From the NCBI GenBank assembly GCA_944384285.1, contig CALWSX010000034.1, positions 1 through 10,577 on the forward strand: 10,577 nt of DNA. The letters run 5' to 3'. The position numbers and the translations under genes were made by a program. This document shows, piece by piece, positions 6,292 through 10,577 of this stretch (position 1 is its first letter; every line of letters begins with the position of its first letter). The DNA is from an uncultured Lachnospiraceae bacterium (lineage in GTDB: Bacteria > Bacillota > Clostridia > Lachnospirales > Anaerotignaceae). The notes beneath the pieces were generated by a model. The model had not been told where the DNA came from. It worked only from the letters and a program-made list of their open reading frames with translations, and did not search any database.

Positions 6292-6762
6292 TTAATCTGT
6301 ATATCTTGCTGTGTCAGTATCATTTTTTATGTAAGTTTTAAAACTTTCAATAAATTCAAATCCAAATTTTTCATAAAGATTTTCATGTTCTGTAAAAAGA
6401 TATATAGTATCTAATTTTAAATCGTCCATATTTTTATGTAATGATTTTATAATCTGTCTTAAAATTCCATGTCCTCTAAATCTTTCTGATACAAAAACGT
6501 TTATAAGCCATGGATATATATCCGGTCTTACATCAATATCAGTCATAGATATTTGATACATTCCGGCAGGTTCGCCGTTATATAAAGCTAAAAAGGTTTG
6601 TGGAATTCTGTTTTCAGAAATAGAATTTTTTATATAATATATCATTTTTTCTTCAGAAAAATTTTCAGAATTTCCCCACCATTTCATAAGCCATTCACAC
6701 ATAAGGGGTATATAAATACTGTTTTTATCTGTAATTTTTATAATTTCTATTTTTTCGTTCAT
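6292..6762 (-). CDS. GNAT-family N-acetyltransferase
   Basis: A 156-residue cytoplasmic protein of the GNAT fold, which transfers an acetyl group from acetyl-CoA to an amine. Motif A is clear: INVFVSERFRGHGILRQIIK (87-106), with the acetyl-CoA pyrophosphate loop R94-F-R-G-H-G99. Motif B follows as YLFTEHENLYEKFGFE (121-136); Tyr130 lies where the general acid often sits. The N-terminal part (WLMKWWG, 24-30) is tryptophan-rich, which can shape the acceptor pocket. The start lies 2 bases after the upstream flavodoxin stop, and its AAAAGGA ribosome binding site falls inside the end of that gene, so translation is probably coupled. The acceptor substrate is unknown; resistance, protein modification or small-molecule acetylation are all possible. 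Confidence 0.85.
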   Translation of the reverse strand: MNEKIEIIKITDKNSIYIPLMCEWLMKWWGNSENFSEEKMIYYIKNSISENRIPQTFLALYNGEPAGMYQISMTDIDVRPDIYPWLINVFVSERFRGHGILRQIIKSLHKNMDDLKLDTIYLFTEHENLYEKFGFEFIESFKTYIKNDTDTARYTD

Positions 6763-6764
6763 TT

Positions 6765-7313
6765 TTAATCCTTTTCGTTTATATAATCTATAATTTTATT
6801 GAGACTTTCCGGGTGAAAAGCGTCATATTTTTTCCCATAAGTATCTATAACAAGTTTCCCGTCTTCGTTTAGATTTTCAACTCCTCTTTTTGCAAGAGCC
6901 TTATACATAAAAGACATCATCATTTTATCTTTAAAACCAAGTTTTGAATAATCTATCCCGCCTTTTAATGAAAAAAAGGTAAGTTTCTCTTTTATTTCAG
7001 GAGAGAGTTTTTTACACACAGATTCTTTTGTATGTTCTAAATTTTCTGGGTTATCTGGATTTAAGAGACCCACCGGTACAACAATTATATTTTTGTTTTT
7101 TAACTTATCAAAATTTTTTGTAATAATATCAAAACCGTTTAATTTCCCGGCATAAAGTCCGCCCAAAAATACAATAGTTTCAGAATTAAGAAGTTTATTT
7201 TTATCTATTTTTTTCTTTTCAGAAATTTCACATTTAAGAGCTTCTGATAAGGCCAAAGCATATTTTTTGGAATGACCATATTTTGATTCATAAATAATAA
7301 AAACATCTTTCAT
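6765..7313 (-). CDS. Flavodoxin-like protein (HemG/Flavodoxin_5 type)
   Basis: I place the start at 7313, giving 182 residues, because GGAGG at 7322-7326 lies 8 bases upstream and the protein then opens with the flavodoxin strand. Longer frames back to 7421 would run through the promoter and the hpf terminator. Residues 3-19 (DVFIIYESKYGHSKKYA) form the first strand and FMN phosphate loop. ETIVFLGGLYAGKLNGF (45-61) is the second FMN-contacting region, and NIIVVPVGLLNPDNPE (75-90) the next strand and loop. This layout resembles the flavodoxin domain of menaquinone-dependent protoporphyrinogen oxidase (HemG) and unassigned flavodoxin-domain proteins of Clostridia. The C-terminus carries a basic, Met-rich segment (KDKMMMSFMYKALAKRG, 128-144). 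It probably binds FMN and shuttles electrons; no heme gene is nearby, so HemG function is not claimed. It shares an operon with the acetyltransferase. Confidence 0.8.
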   Translation of the reverse strand: MKDVFIIYESKYGHSKKYALALSEALKCEISEKKKIDKNKLLNSETIVFLGGLYAGKLNGFDIITKNFDKLKNKNIIVVPVGLLNPDNPENLEHTKESVCKKLSPEIKEKLTFFSLKGGIDYSKLGFKDKMMMSFMYKALAKRGVENLNEDGKLVIDTYGKKYDAFHPESLNKIIDYINEKD

Positions 7314-7343
7314 AATAAATGCCTCCGATATAATATTAGATAC

Positions 7344-7372
7344 ATTATACATATCACAAATAAAAAAGTAAA
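7344..7372 (-). promoter_or_regulatory. Promoter of the flavodoxin-acetyltransferase operon
   Basis: On the minus strand TTTACT (7372-7367) and a perfect TATAAT (7349-7344) are 17 bases apart. The start would be near 7337, leaving a short leader of about 24 bases that includes the ribosome binding site. Confidence 0.7.
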
Positions 7373-7390
7373 TCAATGTTATAGCTTTAT

Positions 7391-7418
7391 AAAAAAAGAA
7401 CCCCTCTTTTAGAGGGGT
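7391..7418 (-). terminator. Rho-independent terminator of hpf
   Basis: ACCCCTCT (7400-7407) pairs with AGAGGGGT (7411-7418) around a TTT loop. On the minus strand the GC-rich stem runs into TTC and then TTTTTTT. It lies about 15 bases after the hpf stop. Confidence 0.95.
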
Positions 7419-7432
7419 CAATCAACAAGGAT

Positions 7433-7975
7433 TTAAGCTTCTGGAGTAAGTAAACCATATTCTCCATCTTTACGTTTATATACAACGTTTACACATTCTG
7501 ACTTATCATTTAAGAATACAAAGAAAGAATGGTCAATAAGTTCAAGCTGCATAACAGCTTCTTCTGGGCTCATAGGACGGAGCTCGAAAGTTTTAACTTT
7601 TACGATTTCAGAGTCTTTTTCATCATCAATCAATGCTTCATCTACAGGGAGATTAGCGTATTCGTCTGCAAATTTAGGAAGTTTTCTTGTGATTGTACGA
7701 AGACGTTTTTTGTAATTAACAATTTGTCTTTCCAAGATATCCACAGTTTTATCTATAGACGCCATAAAATCCTTTTCGGATGATTCTGCTCTTAAAACAC
7801 GTTTTCCGAGAGGAATGGTAACCTCTGTGCGATAATCAAGTTTTCCTTTGCTAAATACGATTGTTGCTGTTGAATCTTCAGGGAAAAGTTTTTTAATTCT
7901 GTCAAACTTAGCGGCTACTTTTTCTTTAGTCGCATCTCCGAAATCAAAATCTTTACCTATAAAATTATAACGCAT
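7433..7975 (-). CDS. hpf: Long-form ribosome hibernation promoting factor
   Basis: A 180-residue protein of the long HPF class found in Firmicutes. Residues 1-100 are the S30AE/RaiA-like domain that binds the 30S decoding centre (starts MRYNFIGKDFDFGDATKEKV; basic stretch NYKKRLRTITRKLPK at 87-101). A linker rich in acidic residues (about 102-125) leads to the C-terminal dimerisation domain at 126-178 (VKTFELRPMSPEEAVMQLEL, then FFVFLNDKSECVNVVYKRKDGEYGLL). In this family the C-terminal domain joins two 70S ribosomes into an inactive 100S pair. The ribosome binding site is modest (AAGGGG). GC-richer codons suit high expression. The leader carries a sigma-H-like promoter and two hairpins, which fits induction in stationary phase. 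The gene has its own terminator and is not followed by secA, a common partner in Firmicutes. Confidence 0.95.
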   Translation of the reverse strand: MRYNFIGKDFDFGDATKEKVAAKFDRIKKLFPEDSTATIVFSKGKLDYRTEVTIPLGKRVLRAESSEKDFMASIDKTVDILERQIVNYKKRLRTITRKLPKFADEYANLPVDEALIDDEKDSEIVKVKTFELRPMSPEEAVMQLELIDHSFFVFLNDKSECVNVVYKRKDGEYGLLTPEA

Positions 7976-7992
7976 AAAAACAACCCCTTCCG

Positions 7993-8007
7993 ATAGTCAA
8001 AGACTAT
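7993..8007 (-). repeat. Small hairpin just upstream of the hpf ribosome binding site
   Basis: ATAGTC and GACTAT form a perfect 6-base stem with a 3-base loop, 3-10 bases ahead of the GGAAGGGG ribosome binding site. It could modulate translation of hpf. Its AGTC/GACT arms could also pair with those of the hairpin at 8019-8039. Confidence 0.5.
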
Positions 8008-8057
8008 TTATTTATTACAACAGTCTTTCTGTGACTGTTACTTAATATATTCGACAT
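8004..8057 (-). CDS. Possible 17-residue leader ORF before hpf
   Basis: The minus-strand ATG at 8057 opens a 17-codon frame, MSNILSNSHRKTVVINK, ending at TAG. An AAAGGAG Shine-Dalgarno-like sequence lies about 11 bases upstream, slightly long for good spacing. The same bases form the proposed sigma-H promoter, and from that promoter the ATG would not be transcribed. It can therefore be translated only from the upstream promoter candidate at 8109-8138. No similarity is recognised, so the call is weak. Confidence 0.25.
   Translation of the reverse strand: MSNILSNSHRKTVVINK
8019..8039 (-). repeat. Leader hairpin near the 5' end of the hpf transcript
   Basis: AACAGTC (8019-8025) pairs with GACTGTT (8033-8039) across a 7-base loop. 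If the sigma-H-like promoter is used, this hairpin would sit almost at the 5' end of the mRNA, where such stems can protect against decay. Confidence 0.5.
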
Positions 8058-8075
8058 TAAAATAAAAACTCCTTT
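8047..8075 (-). promoter_or_regulatory. Sigma-H-like promoter of hpf
   Basis: On the minus strand AAAGGAGTT (8075-8067), 11 bases, then GTCGAATAT (8055-8047). This matches the Bacillus sigma-H consensus RnAGGAwww-N11/12-RnnGAATww with one mismatch in the -35 (G for A/T). In B. subtilis the hpf orthologue yvyD is controlled by sigma-H and sigma-B, so an entry-to-stationary-phase promoter makes biological sense here. The GGAG could alternatively be a ribosome binding site for the leader ORF. Confidence 0.6.
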
Positions 8076-8108
8076 TTTTTACTAAAAAATTTAATTTAAA
8101 AGCCAAAA

Positions 8109-8138
8109 AACATAAAAAGTTGTATACAAAATTTTCAA
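8109..8138 (-). promoter_or_regulatory. Possible second, sigma-A promoter of hpf
   Basis: On the minus strand TTGAAA (8138-8133) and TATGTT (8114-8109) are 18 bases apart. It would give a leader of about 125 bases containing the small ORF and both hairpins. The hexamers match only in part. Confidence 0.35.
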
Positions 8139-8257
8139 TATATTTTTTTATAAAAGGAGTGTAAAATTTGGTTAAAAAGAGAATTGATTTTTTTTAAATA
8201 ACCATAAAATAATATGTCATTTTAAAAAAAATTAAGTCAAAATTTTAACAAAAAATC

Positions 8258-8357
8258 TGTGGATAAAGTGGATAACCTTGTGCATAAACTGTTTTATGTG
8301 CTTTTTTATGTGGATAAGAACTATATTTTATTAACATTATCAACCAATCTATCCACT
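8258..8357. promoter_or_regulatory. DnaA-box cluster
   Basis: Two perfect DnaA boxes, TGTGGATAA (complement of TTATCCACA), lie at 8258-8266 and 8309-8317. Between them are AGTGGATAA at 8267-8275, directly abutting the first box, and TGTGCATAA at 8279-8287, each with one mismatch. A weaker box in the opposite orientation (CTATCCACT, two mismatches) lies at 8349-8357. Four same-strand boxes in 60 bases of AT-rich non-coding DNA is far more than expected by chance. DnaA is the replication initiator and also a transcription factor. No dnaA or dnaN gene is in view, so this may be a titration or regulatory cluster and not oriC. Confidence 0.75.
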
Positions 8358-8403
8358 TTTATAATTTTTTTTACTATAGTTGATTTTAGATATTTACAAA
8401 TTA

Positions 8404-9333
8404 TTATTTAGTTAAACTGCCCTGTAGTATATTATTTTTTTTCATATATTTATGTATATTATTTAATGTTTTCCTTTTGTCAAGACTCCAAAGGGGTTCT
8501 ACCAGTTTTTTCCTGTCGCCATCTCCGGTAAGTCGGTGGACTACTATATTTTTTGGAAGCATTTGTACACACCTGCATAAAACTTCAATGTATTCCTCTT
8601 CTGTATATATATGAAATCCTTTTTCTTTATACAATTTCTCAAGAGCTGTGTTTTTTAGTATGTGTAAAAGATGAAATTTTAAACCTTGTATATCTAAACT
8701 TGAAACATAGTTAACAGTGTTGTATACGTCCTTATGTGTTTCATAAGGTAATCCTATTATAACGTGCGTTACAACATCAATGTTGTTCTCTCTAAGCAAT
8801 GTTACAGCATTTTCATATATATTGTTCTTGTATCCTCGGTTTATAAGTTTTGCAGTTTCTTCATTTGAAGTTTGAAAACCTAGTTCAACACAGACATATG
8901 TTTTTTTGTTTAATTCTTTTAGAAGTTTAACGATTTCTTTATTTATACAATCCGGGCGTGTCGCAATGGATATACCCAAAACACCTTCAAAAGATAAAGC
9001 TTCTTCATATTTTTCTTTTAAAACAGAAACAGGGGCATAGGTATTTGTAAAGCTTTGAAAGTAAGCTATATATCCTGCATCATGCCATTTGTTTGAAAGA
9101 AGGGATATTTGTTCTTCCATTTGTTCTTTTATGGATTTTTTTATATCTCCTGCAAAATCTCCTGATCCTTCTTCGCTACAAAATATACATCCTCCAAAAC
9201 TTAAGGTACCGTCTCTGTTTGGACAAGAAAAACCTGCGTTTATACATAATTTTATAACTTTTTTACCGAATTTTTCTCTGTAAAAGCCATTTAATGAATT
9301 ATATGGTTTGTTATCAATGCTTATTTGTCCCAT
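8404..9333 (-). CDS. TIGR01212/YhcC-type radical SAM protein
   Basis: A 309-residue cytoplasmic radical SAM protein with an Elp3-like core, about the normal length for the TIGR01212 (YhcC) family. Cysteines for the 4Fe-4S cluster are in CINAGFSCPNRDG (30-42) and GGCIFC (47-52): C30, C37, C49 and C52, of which three would bind the cluster. Other family blocks are YFQSFTNTYAP (91-101), GISIATRPDC (120-129), ELGFQTSNEET (150-160), THVIIGLPYET (189-199) and HRLTGDGDR (266-274). The biochemical role of the family is not settled; by its fold it probably cleaves S-adenosylmethionine and may act on RNA or protein. AAGGAG at 9340-9345 precedes the ATG, and a TATAAT lies about 65 bases upstream. No hairpin terminator is seen after the stop, so transcripts may run into the DnaA-box region. 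Confidence 0.88.
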   Translation of the reverse strand: MGQISIDNKPYNSLNGFYREKFGKKVIKLCINAGFSCPNRDGTLSFGGCIFCSEEGSGDFAGDIKKSIKEQMEEQISLLSNKWHDAGYIAYFQSFTNTYAPVSVLKEKYEEALSFEGVLGISIATRPDCINKEIVKLLKELNKKTYVCVELGFQTSNEETAKLINRGYKNNIYENAVTLLRENNIDVVTHVIIGLPYETHKDVYNTVNYVSSLDIQGLKFHLLHILKNTALEKLYKEKGFHIYTEEEYIEVLCRCVQMLPKNIVVHRLTGDGDRKKLVEPLWSLDKRKTLNNIHKYMKKNNILQGSLTK

Positions 9334-9429
9334 TGTTATCTCCTTAACAAAAAAATAAACAAATTAAATTAAAAAAATTTTCTCAAAAGTACAAAAAATT
9401 ATAAAAAGTAAAAAATTATTAATTTAGTG

Positions 9430-9458
9430 TTGTAATGTATAGAAATATTTTCTATAAT
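9430..9458 (+). promoter_or_regulatory. Promoter of gdhA
   Basis: TTGTAA (9430-9435) and a perfect TATAAT (9453-9458) are separated by 17 bases. The start would be near 9465, giving a leader of about 119 bases. Confidence 0.75.
9438..9456. promoter_or_regulatory. Palindromic operator candidate inside the gdhA promoter
   Basis: TATAGAAA (9438-9445) and its exact complement TTTCTATA (9449-9456) flank TAT. The dyad fills the spacer and covers most of the -10, a typical repressor position. Its core AGAAATATTTTCT differs by one inserted T from the AGAAATATTTCT core at the adh start. Confidence 0.5.
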
Positions 9459-9515
9459 AATATCACCATATAGAGGTATGATGACTTAAAAGTTAACCGA
9501 GTATAGTAATTTAGA

Positions 9516-9561
9516 CTCTGTTTAAAATAACAATATCATATTTGGATATTTTTTTACAGAG
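9516..9561 (+). promoter_or_regulatory. Nested hairpin in the gdhA leader
   Basis: CTCTGT (9516-9521) can pair with ACAGAG (9556-9561). Inside lies AATATC-N7-GATATT (9532-9550), followed by a run of T, which looks like a weak terminator. The outer arm ends 9 bases before the AGGAGG ribosome binding site. This could be an attenuator, but the inner stem is all A/T except for one G-C pair. Confidence 0.3.
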
Positions 9562-9583
9562 AAAAAAAGAGGAGGATAAAAAT

Positions 9584-10577
9584 ATGTATGTAGACAATGT
9601 TTTAAAAAGCATAATTGAAAGAAATCCTTATGAACCGGAATTTCATCAGGCAGCTACAGAGGTTTTAAATACATTAAAACCTGTTATTCAAGCACATCCT
9701 GAATATGAAAAAAATGGTCTTTTAGAAAGAATTGTTGAACCTGAAAGAGCTATTATTTTTAGAGTTCCTTGGGTAGACGATAATAACGTTGTACATGTTA
9801 ACAAAGGTTACAGAGTACAGTTTAACAGCGCTATAGGACCTTATAAAGGTGGTCTTCGTTTTCATCCTTCCGTAAACTTAAGCATTATTAAATTCTTAGG
9901 TTTTGAACAGATATTTAAAAACTCTCTTACAGGTCTTCCTATCGGTGGCGGCAAAGGTGGTTCTGACTTTGATCCAAAAGGCAAAAGTGATAATGAAGTT
10001 ATGAGATTTTGCCAAAGCTTTATGAGTGAGCTTTATAAATATATTGGTGCAGATGTTGACGTTCCTGCCGGAGACATTGGTGTAGGAGCCAGAGAAATCG
10101 GTTATCTCTATGGTCAGTATAAAAGACTTACTAACCTCTACGAAGGCGTTTTAACAGGAAAAGGCTTAACTTATGGTGGTTCTCTTGCAAGAAAAGAAGC
10201 TACAGGTTATGGTCTTGTATATCTTGTAGATGAAATGCTTAAAGATAATAATTTAAGCATTAAAGGAAAAACAGTTGTAATTTCAGGTAGTGGAAATGTT
10301 GCTATCTATGCAGCACAGAAAGCTATGGAACTTGGAGCAGTTGTTGTTTCTATGTCTGACTCTAACGGATACATTTACGATAAAAATGGTATCGATTTAG
10401 ATGCTGTAAGAGAAATAAAAGAAGTTAAGAGAGGAAGAATTAAAGATTATCTTAACTACAAAAATGACGCTGTATACACAGAAGGTAAATGCGTATTTAC
10501 AATTAAATGCGATATTGCTCTTCGATGTACAATTCAGAATGAAATTAACCTTGACGATGCTAAAGCATTGGTTGCAA
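9584..10577 (+). CDS. gdhA: Hexameric glutamate dehydrogenase, 3'-truncated by the window
   Basis: Partial: 331 complete codons from the ATG, with AGGAGGA at 9570-9576 as ribosome binding site; the family is usually about 445-450 residues. It interconverts glutamate with 2-oxoglutarate and ammonia in the cytoplasm. Numbering runs one behind the Clostridium symbiosum enzyme, and its key residues are present: K88 in GPYKGGLRFHP, K112 in FKNSLT, catalytic K124 in GGGKGGSDFDP, and D164 in PAGDIGVG. The nucleotide-binding loop is ISGSGNVA (233-240). Cofactor choice is not decided by what is visible. Near the window end the usually conserved CDIALPCATQNE block reads CDIALRCTIQNE (309-320), with Pro to Arg and Ala-Thr to Thr-Ile changes. 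Codons are GC-richer than in the regulators, consistent with high expression. The upstream promoter carries a perfect palindrome. Confidence 0.95.
   Translation, partial: MYVDNVLKSIIERNPYEPEFHQAATEVLNTLKPVIQAHPEYEKNGLLERIVEPERAIIFRVPWVDDNNVVHVNKGYRVQFNSAIGPYKGGLRFHPSVNLSIIKFLGFEQIFKNSLTGLPIGGGKGGSDFDPKGKSDNEVMRFCQSFMSELYKYIGADVDVPAGDIGVGAREIGYLYGQYKRLTNLYEGVLTGKGLTYGGSLARKEATGYGLVYLVDEMLKDNNLSIKGKTVVISGSGNVAIYAAQKAMELGAVVVSMSDSNGYIYDKNGIDLDAVREIKEVKRGRIKDYLNYKNDAVYTEGKCVFTIKCDIALRCTIQNEINLDDAKALVA

Noticed and set aside
7314..7421. A 36-residue N-terminal extension of the flavodoxin-like protein, starting at 7421
   Set aside because: It has no ribosome binding site, would translate through the promoter and the hpf terminator, and does not belong to the flavodoxin fold. 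The ATG at 7313 has a GGAGG at good spacing.
8168..8197. Plus-strand nine-codon ORF with a TTG start behind AAAAGGAG
   Set aside because: The ribosome binding site is good, but the peptide is tiny, starts with TTG, has no promoter in view and matches nothing I recognise. It is probably chance in A/T-rich DNA.
8221..8403. Calling this region the chromosomal or plasmid replication origin
   Set aside because: DnaA boxes are dense, but no dnaA, dnaN, rpmH or plasmid rep gene is present and I see no DnaA-trio array. A cluster outside the origin is the safer reading.

Overview
The window looks like chromosomal DNA of a low-GC, anaerobic, fermentative Firmicute of the Clostridia type. Evidence: very AT-rich intergenic DNA, strong AGGAGG-type ribosome binding sites, many hairpin-plus-T-run terminators, a secondary alcohol dehydrogenase very like the NADP-dependent clostridial enzyme, a long-form ribosome hibernation factor, and a glutamate dehydrogenase of the clostridial hexameric type. 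I cannot name the species. No insertion sequence, phage gene, CRISPR array, rRNA or tRNA was seen.

Layout. (1) 1-195, minus: the first 65 codons of a protein that resembles the N-terminus of large glycyl radical enzymes. It diverges from (2) a two-gene signalling pair, 594-2270, plus: a PocR-sensor/LuxR regulator, then a receiver plus HD-GYP-like protein in which both domains have lost key residues. A terminator follows. (3) 2474-3418, plus: a CaCA-family cation antiporter with its own terminator. (4) 3662-4672, plus: an unrecognised membrane protein. (5) 4719-5774, minus: the secondary alcohol dehydrogenase, meeting (4) tail to tail across one strong hairpin. Its 517-base upstream region holds a promoter, a Rex-like palindrome and an inverted 17-base repeat. 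(6) 6292-7313, minus: a flavodoxin-like protein and a GNAT acetyltransferase in one operon. (7) 7433-7975, minus: the hibernation promoting factor, behind a sigma-H-like promoter and two leader hairpins. (8) 8258-8357: a cluster of DnaA boxes in non-coding DNA. (9) 8404-9333, minus: a TIGR01212/YhcC-type radical SAM protein. (10) 9584 to the window end, plus: glutamate dehydrogenase, cut by the window edge.

How it fits together. The alcohol dehydrogenase, glutamate dehydrogenase and probable glycyl radical enzyme are all fermentative redox or carbon functions. With hpf, they are visibly richer in GC than their neighbours, as expected of highly expressed genes. The regulator pair beside the glycyl radical enzyme start may control that enzyme in response to a small molecule. 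The most unusual items are the doubly degenerate signalling protein, the DnaA-box cluster far from any dnaA gene in view, the sigma-H-like hpf promoter that overlaps a possible 17-residue leader ORF, and the palindromes at the adh and gdhA promoters. I did not find a clearly new multi-gene system.
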